A stretch of DNA of 64,000 bases from Paenibacillus wynnii (GCF_030812855.1 NZ_JAUSTK010000025.1:16038-80037), one strand, 5' to 3'. Shown: positions 16,790 through 26,176, counted from the first letter of the stretch. Program-made: numbers and translations. Notes: a model not told the origin generated them from the letters alone.

Positions 16790-17094
16790 TACTCAACACT
16801 CCTTTATTTGGAAAAAAACACCTTTATTATATAATAATCTACAGTCTCTTTAAAGCAAACATAGATTGTACTTAAGATTTCTGTGTTCATGTAGGACAAC
16901 CGTGGGAAATAAAGTTAGAGGGAAAATTTACCTGTAAATCATAAATAAAACCTTATAATCAACATTTATAGGGAAATATCCCCTCCAAATAACTCGATAA
17001 ATGGTTCACTCCTGGTTGTTGTTCATACGTGTTTCACAAAAATTTTCACCACATTCGGATCACCTATAAATCAAAAGTTCAATCTATATAGTTA
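16790..17094. other. Intergenic region, no gene found
   Basis: About 300 bp between the GNAT and CobW genes. I see only AT-rich sequence and a short palindrome AGGGAAATATCCCCT near 16970; no gene, RNA or convincing promoter. Confidence 0.6.
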
Positions 17095-17100
17095 GAAAAA

Positions 17101-17136
17101 ACGGCCTATCCTCCAATTGCTCAGAGAATTAGCCGT
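17101..17136 (-). terminator. Terminator of the CobW GTPase gene
   Basis: ACGGC pairs with GCCGT, with AATT/AATT inside, followed on the minus strand by six U. Confidence 0.65.
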
Positions 17137-17157
17137 CTGTCTGGTGCAAATTCATTC

Positions 17158-18369
17158 TTAGTCCATCGCCGCTGCTAGCCATTCATCCACAGGCCACGGA
17201 AGCGGGTTATTGAACAAACCCCAATCCTGCATCATCTCTTCCTCTGAGAGGAGACAGCTGTCTAAACGGGCTTCAATAACCGAACGATCCAACCTTAGTC
17301 CAATAAAAACAATCTCATTCAGTCGGTCCCCCCACTGCTCGTCCCACTTTTCCTTCACATCAGGTTCGCTCTCCAGGACCTCAAGCTGTTGATCCTCCGG
17401 CATTGTAGCCAGCCAATAACCTGCAGGTCCGAACTGAATTGAAGGCCCCGCCTGACTCAAGCTGGCTGCCAGATCACCCTCGGTTGCAAGCCAGACCAGA
17501 CCTTTGGCCCTTACAACTTCTTCCGGCCAATCACTGAAGAAATCACTTAATCTTTCAGGGTGGAAAGGCGTTCTACGTCTGTATACGAAGGATGTTATAC
17601 CATACTCTTCGCTCTCAGGCGTATGCCCTTCCTGGCTTAACTCCGCGATCCAGCCGGATGACAAACTAGTTTTCTCAAAGTCAAATAATCCGGTATTGAG
17701 GATTTCCCGTGGGTCAACTACACCTTTTACCGTACGGATGATCTTTGCAGAAGGCTGAAGCTTACGCAGTACAACCTCAAGCTTACTCAATTCCTTTTCA
17801 TCTACCAAATCACATTTATTAAGCAGCAACACATCACAGGTTTCAATTTGATCAATAAGCAGGTCGGCGATGTCTCGGAAGTCATCTTCCCCGGCTGTCT
17901 GGTTACGATCCAATAAACTATCTCCTGAGGCGAAATCCTGCCAGAAGCGGTTAGCATCGACAACAGTCACCATCGTATCTAATTGAGTTAGCTTAGTTAA
18001 GTCGATATCCAGTTCCGGATTATCATAGGTGAATGTCTGAGCAACCGGAACCGGTTCGCTGATTCCCGAAGACTCAATCAAGATATAATCAAATTGCCCT
18101 TCTTCTGCCAGCTTCTGCACTTCCCGCAGCAAGTCATCACGTAGAGTACAACAGATACATCCGTTAGACATCTCAACCAGCTTCTCCTCTGTTCGGGATA
18201 GAGAGTTGCCGGATTTGATTAGATTTGCATCCACATTCACTTCACTCATGTCATTTACAATTACAGCCACTTTTAGTCCATCCCGATTGTGTAGAATATG
18301 ATTCAGTAACGTGGTTTTTCCTGAGCCCAAGTATCCGCTTAACACGGTAACAGGAATTTTTTTCATCAT
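17158..18369 (-). CDS. CobW/COG0523 GTPase, zinc metallochaperone (ZigA/YciC-like)
   Basis: 403 aa. Walker A GYLGSGKTT, the CxCC metal motif in SNGCICCTL, SGISEPVPVAQT, LLNKCDLVD (NKxD), and a C-terminal CobW domain (EIVFIGLRLDRSVIEARLDSCL). Zur-regulated COG0523 proteins such as YciC and ZigA load zinc into client proteins under zinc starvation. A Zur-type operator sits across its promoter (18424-18438), which is good evidence for that role rather than a cobalt one. Its own promoter faces the second GTPase gene, which is read the other way. Confidence 0.88.
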   Translation of the reverse strand: MMKKIPVTVLSGYLGSGKTTLLNHILHNRDGLKVAVIVNDMSEVNVDANLIKSGNSLSRTEEKLVEMSNGCICCTLRDDLLREVQKLAEEGQFDYILIESSGISEPVPVAQTFTYDNPELDIDLTKLTQLDTMVTVVDANRFWQDFASGDSLLDRNQTAGEDDFRDIADLLIDQIETCDVLLLNKCDLVDEKELSKLEVVLRKLQPSAKIIRTVKGVVDPREILNTGLFDFEKTSLSSGWIAELSQEGHTPESEEYGITSFVYRRRTPFHPERLSDFFSDWPEEVVRAKGLVWLATEGDLAASLSQAGPSIQFGPAGYWLATMPEDQQLEVLESEPDVKEKWDEQWGDRLNEIVFIGLRLDRSVIEARLDSCLLSEEEMMQDWGLFNNPLPWPVDEWLAAAMD

Positions 18370-18423
18370 GTTTATCTCCTTCTATTTATGAGATTAAAAA
18401 GTGTAGGTTGATCTCCTTATTAT

Positions 18424-18475
18424 TCGTAATTGTTACGATTAACACATTTTACACGTATTCTGCTCCCAGTGTCAA
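18424..18475 (-). promoter_or_regulatory. Sigma-A promoter with Zur box
   Basis: On the minus strand TTGACA (18470-18475) and TAAAAT (18446-18451) are 18 bp apart. TCGTAATTGTTACGA (18424-18438) lies 7 bp past the -10 and matches the Bacillus Zur consensus TCGTAATNATTACGA with one change. Zinc-loaded Zur here would block transcription of the 17158-18369 gene. It may also influence the divergent GTPase-permease operon at 18602. Confidence 0.85.
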
Positions 18476-18601
18476 CAGCAGATAGTTTGTAACCGCTTTC
18501 CCAAGATTTGTGGTCTTTCTAGCGGACAAAGTACGTATAGATGGAATTACAAAAATATGATTCTCGTGATTTCGATCCATTTCGTGGAGGAGTGTTGGAA
18601 T

Positions 18602-19630
18602 ATGAAAATACCGGTGATCATTCTGAGTGGGTTCCTCGGGAGTGGTAAGACCACCTTGCTGTTGTCGATGCTAAAGGAGAGTAAAGGAAGAGGGGTGCAG
18701 CCTGGAGTCCTGATGAATGAGCTTGGGAAGCGGGATGTTGACGGGTATATTGTACAGGAGCATACAGAAACAAGTGTGGAAAAGCTTCTGGACGGATGCG
18801 TATGCTGCAGCCGCAAGGACGAACTTCTGGACAGTCTGCTGGTGCTGATCAAACGGCGTCCGGATGTTATCTATATTGAACTTACCGGTGTGGCTGATCC
18901 CGAAGAGATCGAAAAGACACTTCAGGAGGCATCCCTGCGGGAAAAGCTATCACTGCATTATACCGTCGCCATGCTTGATGCAGAAAATGCTCTGGAATAT
19001 AACAGCCGCTTATCAGCTGATAAACAGCTTATTCGGACGATGCGCAAGCAGCTAACGACGGCTGACCTCATTGTTATCAATAAAAGCGACTTGGTCGAAC
19101 CTGAAGCATTGTGGAAGATTGAAAAAGTAGTCCGTAAACACAATAGAGAAGCGGAGATTGTATTTACCCATTACAGCAAGATTAATTTGTCACCACTGCT
19201 TGCAGGAATTTCCCCGCGACAGCCTCATACTCCCGTTCCACAGCGTGCTCCGCAAGCCTTTAAAGGAGCTACACTTAAGAAATCCTATTCAGAGCAAGGA
19301 AATGTAGCTGTCAAGGAAACGGAAGAAGAGCGTCAGGTATCCTTCTCACAAGTAGCTGCCGTAACGTTAACTTTTCCACAAGCGGGGTCCAAGTTACTTT
19401 CGAGGGAACAGCTGGAGGATTTTTTTCAGGAGTGGAGCGGCAGTCTGCTGCGTGCTAAGGGACATGTTCATCTATCAGAGCAAGAAGCGGTCCAGCTTGT
19501 TCAATATGCAGGAATGAATACAACTTGGGAAGCCTCACGATATCCTGGTTTGCCTTATGTGGTATTTATCGGCATGAATCTAAATGAAGCACAGCTGGCG
19601 AAGCGGTGGTTCGCCTTGTTCAATTCTTGA
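18602..19630 (+). CDS. CobW/COG0523 GTPase (second copy)
   Basis: About 342 aa. MKIPVIILSGFLGSGKTTL is the Walker A start, LDGCVCCSRKDE is the CxCC motif, ELTGVADPEEIEK and VINKSDLV (NKxD) follow, and the C-terminal domain ends VVFIGMNLNEAQLAKRWF. ATG 18602 follows GGAGGAGTG; the in-frame ATG at 18557 has no such site. It heads a three-gene operon with a YcgR-like permease and a TIGR03943 protein, an arrangement tied to zinc homeostasis in other Firmicutes. It is not closely alike to the first GTPase, so the two are likely not a recent duplication. Confidence 0.85.
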   Translation: MKIPVIILSGFLGSGKTTLLLSMLKESKGRGVQPGVLMNELGKRDVDGYIVQEHTETSVEKLLDGCVCCSRKDELLDSLLVLIKRRPDVIYIELTGVADPEEIEKTLQEASLREKLSLHYTVAMLDAENALEYNSRLSADKQLIRTMRKQLTTADLIVINKSDLVEPEALWKIEKVVRKHNREAEIVFTHYSKINLSPLLAGISPRQPHTPVPQRAPQAFKGATLKKSYSEQGNVAVKETEEERQVSFSQVAAVTLTFPQAGSKLLSREQLEDFFQEWSGSLLRAKGHVHLSEQEAVQLVQYAGMNTTWEASRYPGLPYVVFIGMNLNEAQLAKRWFALFNS

Positions 19631-20616
19631 AGACCTTTACTCCAATAAAAATCTTGCCGCTGCTCCTTCCCGTTGCGTTTCTGATCATCCTTAGCATCGT
19701 CTGGCTGCCAGAGCATCAAGCACTATTGGACAATGCGTACATCGACTCTTTTAAAATAGCCCTTATCGGTATTTTGCTGGAGGCACTTCCGTTTGTATTA
19801 GCAGGTGCTCTGCTCTCTTCATTACTACGGGTATTTGTTCCCGATGAGATGATTTCGCGATGGATTCCCAAGCGGCCGATTCCTGCAATTATATTCGCCT
19901 GCCTGCTCGGAGTCATCTTTCCTATATGTGAATGCGGTATGATTCCTCTCGTCCGGCGATTAATCCATAAGGGAATGCCTGTCTACGTAGCCATCGTGTT
20001 CATCTTATCCGGGCCCATTCTGAATCCGGTTGTGTATGGAGCAACCTTCACAGCCTTTCGCAGTCATCCAGTCCTGGCCTATTCCCGGATGGGATTAGCT
20101 TTTTGCGTAGCCTGCATCATTGGACTGGCGGTTTACGCCACTGTTAAGAAGTCACCCCTCCGCCTGTCGGTTACACAGGAAACAGAAGAAACCCATCAAC
20201 GCAGCTTCCGCGGGGGCAAGCTGGTTTCCATCTTTGTGCATACGTCTGATGAGTTTTTTGAGATGGGAAAATACTTAATTATCGGATGCCTGCTAACATC
20301 TGCCATCCAGACCTTTATGGTTCATGACAGTCTGGTCGCAATAGGGGGAAAACCTCTTGGATCATACCTTTTTATGATGGGATTGGCATTTGTCCTCTCC
20401 CTCTGCTCTACCTCGGATGCCTTTGTCGCTTCAACCTTTCTGCACACTTTCCCTCCCGGATCACTGCTAGCTTTTTTGGTGTTGGGACCTATGCTGGATT
20501 TTAAAAACTCGTTGATGCTAATGGCCCTATTTAAGACCAAATTTGCATTATATTTGTTCTTCCTGATCTTCTCCGGCGTCTTTATTGGCTCAGTGCTCTT
20601 CTCTATTTGGCTCTGA
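19606..20616 (+). CDS. Permease, UPF0718/YraQ-YcgR family (DUF318)
   Basis: About 336 aa with eight or so membrane helices. Family marks: IGILLEALPFVLAGALLSSLL, FPICECGMIPLVRRLI (the conserved CECG motif), ILNPVVYGATF and CSTSDAFVASTF. Such permeases are co-inherited with TIGR03943 proteins and CobW GTPases; a metal or thiol-bound metal substrate is suspected. The gene overlaps the GTPase end. GTG 19606 and a TTG at 19627 (TTGA overlap with the upstream stop) are both possible; neither has a strong RBS, so translation is probably coupled. Confidence 0.85.
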   Translation: MVRLVQFLKTFTPIKILPLLLPVAFLIILSIVWLPEHQALLDNAYIDSFKIALIGILLEALPFVLAGALLSSLLRVFVPDEMISRWIPKRPIPAIIFACLLGVIFPICECGMIPLVRRLIHKGMPVYVAIVFILSGPILNPVVYGATFTAFRSHPVLAYSRMGLAFCVACIIGLAVYATVKKSPLRLSVTQETEETHQRSFRGGKLVSIFVHTSDEFFEMGKYLIIGCLLTSAIQTFMVHDSLVAIGGKPLGSYLFMMGLAFVLSLCSTSDAFVASTFLHTFPPGSLLAFLVLGPMLDFKNSLMLMALFKTKFALYLFFLIFSGVFIGSVLFSIWL

Positions 20617-20655
20617 ACACCCGCATTACAACTTGCTACATGTGGAGGAATGGAC

Positions 20656-21537
20656 ATGAATGACTCTCGCAGCATCCGTATGCATTATACTCTCAGAGCA
20701 TTTATCCTGCTGTCCTTCGCCCTTTATATCGGTCATCTGGCCCAGCAGGATACTCTTCATTATTACGTAACACCTAAGCTGGCAAGCTTGGTTAAGCTCT
20801 GTCCAATACCGTTGGCGGCGATGGCCTTCAGCCTGACTATTCAAGCCTTGTTCGGCAAAAGCAGCGCTTTATGCAACTGTGATCAGCATCTCCCCCGTTC
20901 GGGCCTAAGGAGCATAACCCTTTACAGTTTATTTTTATTCCCATTGCTGCTCGGCTTCTTGCTGCCTGATCGCGCTTTAGGAAGTGTAGCTGCATCCAAA
21001 AAAGGAGTTTCGTTGACCTACGTCGCTTCAGAGCAAAAATTCATATCCTCTGATTCGTATCAGGAAGAATTTGCTGAACTAGCCAGGATCTTATACGAAC
21101 AACCCGTTATTTCAGTGTATCCTGAGATATTCTCTGAAACTTTTGGTGCTATTGATAGATATAAGCAACCCTTTGAAGGGAAGGAAATCATCGTTTCGGG
21201 CTTCTTGTATCCCAATGAACCTGAATCACATGATAAGTCATTTACCCTAAGCAGATTTCTGGTACAGTGTTGCACCGCTGATGCTACCCCATTTGGAATA
21301 ATGGTGGATCCGGGTACACAAATAAGCCTGCCCGCGGATACCTGGATAGAGGTTCGGGGCAAGCTTCATATCGTACAGTACAAGGGTCAGGAAATCATGC
21401 AAATTAGCGCAGTGTCTATTACACCGATTTCTCAGCCGCCTACGCCTTACATTTACACAAGCCCCGACTCCGTTGAAGCGTGGTATCAATTAGAGAAATC
21501 TAGCGGCGGCGCTTCAGAACAAGCCTCAGCAAAATAG
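20656..21537 (+). CDS. TIGR03943 (YcgQ-like) membrane protein
   Basis: About 293 aa. Helices near residues 10-30, 40-60 and 80-100 are followed by an extracytoplasmic domain with EGKEIIVSGFLYPNE, SRFLVQCCTADATPFGIMV (double Cys) and WIEVRGKLHIV, the signature of this family. It is the usual partner of the permease encoded just upstream. ATG 20656 follows GGAGG by 7 bases; the ATG at 20650 is too close. Its 3' end overlaps the opposite gene at 21500 by 38 bp. Confidence 0.85.
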   Translation: MNDSRSIRMHYTLRAFILLSFALYIGHLAQQDTLHYYVTPKLASLVKLCPIPLAAMAFSLTIQALFGKSSALCNCDQHLPRSGLRSITLYSLFLFPLLLGFLLPDRALGSVAASKKGVSLTYVASEQKFISSDSYQEEFAELARILYEQPVISVYPEIFSETFGAIDRYKQPFEGKEIIVSGFLYPNEPESHDKSFTLSRFLVQCCTADATPFGIMVDPGTQISLPADTWIEVRGKLHIVQYKGQEIMQISAVSITPISQPPTPYIYTSPDSVEAWYQLEKSSGGASEQASAK

Positions 21538-21682
21538 TAATGGCTGCATAAATAAGCAAAACTACGATCAGTGTAACGATCCGTTCTCTATCCGATCCAT
21601 CGGCAAACAGCACCGGTCCAAGACCAAAAAAAGTGGTCAATATATAAAGCACACCGAACAAAACATAAAGCAACCAAATCAT
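21500..21682 (-). CDS. Small two-helix membrane protein
   Basis: 60 aa: MIWLLYVLFGVLYILTTFFGLG, a short polar loop (FADGSDRER) and a second helix VTLIVVLLIYAAITILL ending in basic KRRR. A clear GGAGGTG box lies 6 bases before the ATG. The stop lies inside the 3' end of the convergent TIGR03943 gene, which makes this a 38-bp antisense overlap. The family is not recognised. Confidence 0.75.
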   Translation of the reverse strand: MIWLLYVLFGVLYILTTFFGLGPVLFADGSDRERIVTLIVVLLIYAAITILLRLVLKRRR

Positions 21683-21718
21683 TTATTACACCTCCATTTT
21701 CACAGGTATACTTGAAGA

Positions 21719-24700
21719 TTATCTGCGGATGCGGGCTGACCACTCATTCAGCACTCTGTCGAGCTCCTTAACATGAATAGGCTTGGAGATAAAGTCCTGC
21801 ATACCGGCCTTTAGACACATTTCTTTGTCACCTTTTCTGGCGAAGGCTGTAGCCGCGATTATAACTGGAAAATGCCCCAGCTTCTCCCGTATAATTCCCG
21901 TAGCCTCTATACCATCCATTATCGGCATCTGAATATCCATGAATACCAAATCATAGGACCGGCTGAGCACAGCCTGAACCGCCTCCTCCCCGTTTTGGAC
22001 CATATCCGGTGTATAACCTCTTCTTTGCAGGTATACTTGAAGCAGTTGCCTGTTCACGGGATGATCTTCGGCGATTAGAATGGATAACGGTCCATACTCT
22101 CCTCCGGTATTTTTTTCTTCAACTACGATATTCCTATCCTCTATTTCTGGAGAACTGAGAGCCTTACTCTGTCCTCTTTCCTCTCCTGGAAGCGACACCT
22201 GCACCGTGAAGTAAAACTCTGAACCCTCACCTTCTTGACTGTCCACACCGATAGTGCCTCCGAGCAGCTCGGTCAGTTTTTTACTGATAGCCAGTCCCAA
22301 TCCTGTGCCACCGTATTTCCTGTTGATAGAAGGGTGTAATTGAGAGAAAGATTGGAAAAGCAGCCCTTGGCTCTCGAACGGGATACCAATCCCCGTGTCC
22401 TTAACCGTAAACTTAAGAATAGGATTCCCTGAATTCAAGGATGATAAGAGTTCCACGGAAATGTTAATATCTCCCGCCTCGGTAAATTTCACAGCATTCC
22501 CCACCAGATTCACGAGGATTTGCCGCAATCTGGTTTCATCAGTCACTATTAGCGATGGAAGGAGCGGAGCAATCTCATTTTGCAGGGTCAACCCTTTTTC
22601 CACTATTTTGGGATAAAAGATATCTATGACGCTCTGCATGACATTGCGAATATCCACCATCTGCAGCTCCAAAGTCATCATACCGGCTTCAATTTTGCTG
22701 AAATCCAACACTTCGTTCAGAATATGCAGCAATGACTCCCCACTCTTATTAATAATTTGCGTGTAATATAGCTGCTCATCATTAAGCTCTGTGCCTGACA
22801 ACAAATCGGCCATCCCAATAATACCGTTCATGGGCGTCCTAAGCTCATGACTCATTATCGCCAAAAACTCGGATTTCGCCCGATCCGCCTGCTCCGCCGA
22901 CTCCTTGGCCCGTACGATCTCTTTCTCCTCAGTGATATCTCTGAAGACCACTACTGTACCTTTCTGTTCCCCGTTGTCATAAAGAGGTGTCATCCGATAC
23001 TTGACCAGGAAGCTTGAGCCGTCCTGCCTCCAGAATACCCCTTCTCTTTCTTCATAAGAAGTGTTGTCAGAGAATGATGGGATTAAAATTTTCTGACCTC
23101 CCGAATACGGGGTGCTGTCGAGCCAGGTTTGTTGAATGGTATGAAGCTTATTATTAACGGACCATTCCCCCCGCTCATATCCCAGCATCGTCTCCGCAGC
23201 AGGATTGATGAACATGGTAGCTCCCTCAAGATTCATCCCAAAAATCCCCTCTGAGACGGAGTTCAAAATAAGAGCATGCTCATAACTAAGCTTCTCGATT
23301 TGCTCCAGATGACGTTTGCGTTCGGTGATATCGCTTGTAATGCCGAATACCCCAACCACTTGGTTGTTCACCATAATTGGTACATATATAACACTAACCT
23401 CTACCGCATGCCCTTCCCGATGGATCAACCTGCTTTCAAAAATCTGGGCAAGTCCGCTCGCGGCTCTTTGAAAGCGTTCTTTAGCTTTTTCCAGTTCTTC
23501 CGTATCAATGATTTCGTTGTAATCGGACATGAGCAGGCTCTCTTTGGAGTAGCCCGTTAAATATTGAAGACTGGAATTCACAGAAAGGGTCCGACCCTGT
23601 AAGTCCATCGCACTGATCGCAGAAGGGTTGTAGTCGAAGAGGGACTTATAGCGATTCTGGCTCTCCTGAAGCTTCAATTCATACTGCTTCCGTTCCGCGA
23701 TGTCACGAGTTACGCAGATGAGTTCTTGTATCTCCCCTTCTCCTGTATAGATATACCTAATAGTAGTTTCCACCCATATATACGAGCCGTCCTTACGTAG
23801 AAAACGGAATACAACAGGCTCGTGTTTGGTCTCATCCATAGAGTCACGCAAATATGCCTGCACTCGATCAGTATCGTCGGGATGAACATATCCCAACCCT
23901 TTTGTACCAACCATCTCTTCAGGTGTGTAGCCGTACATTGTCAAACAAATAGGTGATGCATATAAAAAGGTGGCGTCACTATCCGATGCGTTGCGGGAAA
24001 TAAAGTCTAGAGAATTCTCTGAAATCAGCCGATAATTCCGTTCACTCTCCCGAAGTTGTTCCTCCATCTCATAGCGTTCTGTAACATCCTGTACCACACC
24101 GCTGATTTGAACTGTGTTTCCTGCTTCATCCAATACAGCCTCCCAATGGGCATCAATAAGCTTTTGTACACCCTCAGTGGTTCTAATATGGAATATTACC
24201 TGTCCGTTGGCCCCATTCATAAGTGTAGGTAGAATGGCTGCCAACACATTCTGGTAATCATCCGGCTCTATCCAGGCACGAAGTGTCTCTGGACCATATG
24301 TTGAATGATTGCTGTTATCTTCAGTAAACCCAAAGATATGCCGCATTTCCCTAGATACAGTAGAACGTTTGTTAGCCACATCCCATTCCCAGGAACCCAT
24401 TTGGGAGAGAGATTGCGCTTTTGCCAGCATATCCTCATGCTTCTTCCGATCTGTGATATCCCGAGCAATTGTCAGAACCTGCTCCACATCTCCATCGCTA
24501 TTACGCATAACCTGAAACGAGGACTCAATCCATAAATAATGTCCGTCTTTATGACGGATCCTGCGGGTATATACGTCTTTATCCGAGTTGAGCATACCCT
24601 TTTCAATCATCTCAATTGCATCAGCTGCATGGTATAATTCCGGTCTTTTATGACCGATTATTTCGTGTGCAGGGTACCCTAAAAGCTTCTCAACCGAGGG

Positions 24701-25213
24701 AGAGACATAGGTAACCGTTCCGTCCGGATCTCCAAAGGAAATCATGTCCGGCGTATTCCGCGTAATCAAATTATATAAATATTGATTCTCCTCAATTTTT
24801 TTCTCCGCCAGCTTTCGGTCTGTAATATCAGACATTTCAGCAATCATATATTGCGGTTTACCGAAGATTTCATCAAGGATTAAAAAGACATGCAAGGCGA
24901 CCCATATAACCTCGCCATCCTTACGCACATACCGTTTTTCTATATCAACAGCCTCTTTAGGGCTTTGCTCTAAATAGTTCACAATGGTGTCATGATCACC
25001 GGGATGCTTGTCTTCGGGATACGCAATGTCCAGATAACGCATATTTAATAGCTCAGCTTCTGTGTAGCCAAGCATTGTGCAAAGTGCAGGGTTGGAATGT
25101 ATCATGGTCCCATCAACCGTTGAGACTACCGCATAACCGATGGAAGATCGTAAAAATAACTGTTCATAACTAAAATCAGACAATGATGCAGCCTCCTCAG
25201 TAAAAGTAAACAA
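21719..25213 (-). CDS. Soluble multi-PAS hybrid histidine kinase
   Basis: 1,164 aa with no convincing membrane helix. About six PAS domains in a row, each with an NPAL/YxSP-like core and a PAC-type end (DITDRK): about 12-135, 145-260, 265-385, 388-515, 520-640 and 645-775. HisKA with SHELRTPMNG (about 800), HATPase_c with NLVGNAVKF and DTGIGIPF, and a receiver (about 1045-1160) with Asp in VFMDIQMPIMDG and INKPI-like SKPIHVK. There is no response regulator next to it. PAS arrays usually bind haem, flavin or small ligands; the signal is unknown. The gene stands alone, about 340 bp from the next gene. Confidence 0.9.
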   Translation of the reverse strand: MFTFTEEAASLSDFSYEQLFLRSSIGYAVVSTVDGTMIHSNPALCTMLGYTEAELLNMRYLDIAYPEDKHPGDHDTIVNYLEQSPKEAVDIEKRYVRKDGEVIWVALHVFLILDEIFGKPQYMIAEMSDITDRKLAEKKIEENQYLYNLITRNTPDMISFGDPDGTVTYVSPSVEKLLGYPAHEIIGHKRPELYHAADAIEMIEKGMLNSDKDVYTRRIRHKDGHYLWIESSFQVMRNSDGDVEQVLTIARDITDRKKHEDMLAKAQSLSQMGSWEWDVANKRSTVSREMRHIFGFTEDNSNHSTYGPETLRAWIEPDDYQNVLAAILPTLMNGANGQVIFHIRTTEGVQKLIDAHWEAVLDEAGNTVQISGVVQDVTERYEMEEQLRESERNYRLISENSLDFISRNASDSDATFLYASPICLTMYGYTPEEMVGTKGLGYVHPDDTDRVQAYLRDSMDETKHEPVVFRFLRKDGSYIWVETTIRYIYTGEGEIQELICVTRDIAERKQYELKLQESQNRYKSLFDYNPSAISAMDLQGRTLSVNSSLQYLTGYSKESLLMSDYNEIIDTEELEKAKERFQRAASGLAQIFESRLIHREGHAVEVSVIYVPIMVNNQVVGVFGITSDITERKRHLEQIEKLSYEHALILNSVSEGIFGMNLEGATMFINPAAETMLGYERGEWSVNNKLHTIQQTWLDSTPYSGGQKILIPSFSDNTSYEEREGVFWRQDGSSFLVKYRMTPLYDNGEQKGTVVVFRDITEEKEIVRAKESAEQADRAKSEFLAIMSHELRTPMNGIIGMADLLSGTELNDEQLYYTQIINKSGESLLHILNEVLDFSKIEAGMMTLELQMVDIRNVMQSVIDIFYPKIVEKGLTLQNEIAPLLPSLIVTDETRLRQILVNLVGNAVKFTEAGDINISVELLSSLNSGNPILKFTVKDTGIGIPFESQGLLFQSFSQLHPSINRKYGGTGLGLAISKKLTELLGGTIGVDSQEGEGSEFYFTVQVSLPGEERGQSKALSSPEIEDRNIVVEEKNTGGEYGPLSILIAEDHPVNRQLLQVYLQRRGYTPDMVQNGEEAVQAVLSRSYDLVFMDIQMPIMDGIEATGIIREKLGHFPVIIAATAFARKGDKEMCLKAGMQDFISKPIHVKELDRVLNEWSARIRR

Positions 25214-25352
25214 AAGTATATATTAAGAGCATAAAGGAAAGCCTTCAGCGTGAAAAGTAAAATCAAAAAAAATACTGAGAAGTGAGCCTCCAATAATTGG
25301 AGACTTCCTTTGAAATTGATTCGCCTGGGAAATTAAACAAAATAAAAAAAAA

Positions 25353-25382
25353 GAAAAACTCTTCATAATTGAAGAGTTTTTC
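25353..25382 (-). terminator. Terminator behind the tRNA-Leu fragment
   Basis: Arms of 12 bp (25353-25364 and 25371-25382) are exactly complementary with a 6-base loop, followed on the minus strand by a long U run. It lies 9 bp beyond the tRNA-Leu 3' fragment at 25391 and in the same orientation, so it probably was the terminator of the tRNA before the islet was inserted. Confidence 0.8.
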
Positions 25383-25390
25383 GAGATATA

Positions 25391-25408
25391 TGCGGTCAAG
25401 AGGACTCG
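25391..25408 (-). repeat. 3' fragment of tRNA-Leu (att-like direct repeat)
   Basis: TGCGGTCAAGAGGACTCG is an exact copy of the last 18 bases (3' end, antisense) of the tRNA-Leu(CAG) at 30408-30491; one more A extends the match to 25390/30407. Beyond this the sequences differ. Together with the intact tRNA it brackets a five-gene block, as left by site-specific integration at a tRNA 3' end. Confidence 0.8.
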
Positions 25409-25414
25409 CGTATG

Positions 25415-25432
25415 TGATTCGGAACCGAATCA
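25415..25432. repeat. Palindrome next to the att-like site
   Basis: TGATTCGGAACCGAATCA, 8-bp arms with a 2-base centre, seven bases inside the islet from the tRNA fragment. It could bind a recombinase or regulator, or be chance. Confidence 0.45.
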
Positions 25433-25454
25433 GCTACTTGTACAGAAATAAATA

Positions 25455-25468
25455 AGAACGATCATTCT
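25455..25468 (+). promoter_or_regulatory. TetR-type operator copy downstream of tetR
   Basis: AGAACGATCATTCT, the exact reverse complement of the operator at 29109-29122. It is downstream of the tetR stop, so it may regulate a distant gene or be a leftover of rearrangement. Confidence 0.55.
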
Positions 25469-25554
25469 AGTAAAGTTAAAAAAATACGTAGTAGTATTGT
25501 GAATGCCACTGAATCGCTATTCAGATCAGCGGCTTTGATTCTTATTTTTCCTTT

Positions 25555-26127
25555 TCAATCTAATATGCTCAGTGTAGTATTAATAATACCCGATAACTTC
25601 ACTTGATTGGTTGCTGTTTTGACCATCGTACGTAACCCTAACCAAGCATTCATGAAGTAATGAGAAAGAACTTCAGGGTCAAGGTGAGCTTTGACTTCAC
25701 CAGTTTGTTGACCATAAAAAATGAAATTATATAACAATTTTTCCATTTTTGAATAGCTATCTTCAACGAAAGAAGAAACTTCTGGATCACATAATCCCAG
25801 CTCCACACCCGAATTAACGATGAAACACCCTTGAGGGTCTTCTTTTTTCTCAAGAGTGGTCTCTAAAAATTGCCGAATTAATTCCTTCACCGGTTCTTGC
25901 TTCTCAACCAATATTCTCATTTTATTGTTTTGAATAGCCTCGTATCGTTTGAGCGCCTTCATAAATAAGGCATGTTTATCCCCAAAAGTATCATATATAC
26001 TTCTTCTGTGAATCCCCATATTCTCAACCAATTCTTGCATCGAAGTTTTCTCGTAGCCTTGCTCCCAAAAGAGTTGTATCGCTTTATCTAGTACTTCATT
26101 AACCTCAAATTCTTTGTATCTTGCCAT
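25555..26127 (-). CDS. TetR/AcrR-family repressor
   Basis: About 190 aa. N-terminal HTH: ARYKEFEVNEVLDKAIQLFW, GYEKTSMQELVENMGIHRRSIYDTFGDKHAL, the classical TetR domain. The ligand domain contains GCFIVNSGVELG and the TNQVKLSG end, as in the AcrR/YxaF-like group that controls oxidoreductase genes. ATG 26127 follows GAGGTG by 6 bases. It is the last gene of the operon SDR1-OYE-ADH-tetR and is likely autoregulated by the operators at 29109-29162 and 26157-26176. Confidence 0.88.
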   Translation of the reverse strand: MARYKEFEVNEVLDKAIQLFWEQGYEKTSMQELVENMGIHRRSIYDTFGDKHALFMKALKRYEAIQNNKMRILVEKQEPVKELIRQFLETTLEKKEDPQGCFIVNSGVELGLCDPEVSSFVEDSYSKMEKLLYNFIFYGQQTGEVKAHLDPEVLSHYFMNAWLGLRTMVKTATNQVKLSGIINTTLSILD

Positions 26128-26156
26128 TGTCATCACCTCGTTCATTCATTATACAT

Positions 26157-26176
26157 TTAAGTGAACGATCACTTAA
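26157..26176. promoter_or_regulatory. Operator-like palindrome between ADH and tetR
   Basis: TTAAGTGAACGATCACTTAA has 8-bp arms around ACGA, and its centre GAACGATCA is shared with the islet operators. It overlaps the last codons of the ADH gene and the region ahead of tetR. Confidence 0.6.

Noticed and set aside
16860..17090. Second Zur box downstream of the first CobW gene
   Set aside because: Searched by eye for TCGTAAT-like boxes; none found.
25391..25432. Second tRNA gene
   Set aside because: Only the last 18 bases match; no other arm of a tRNA can be folded from the adjacent sequence.
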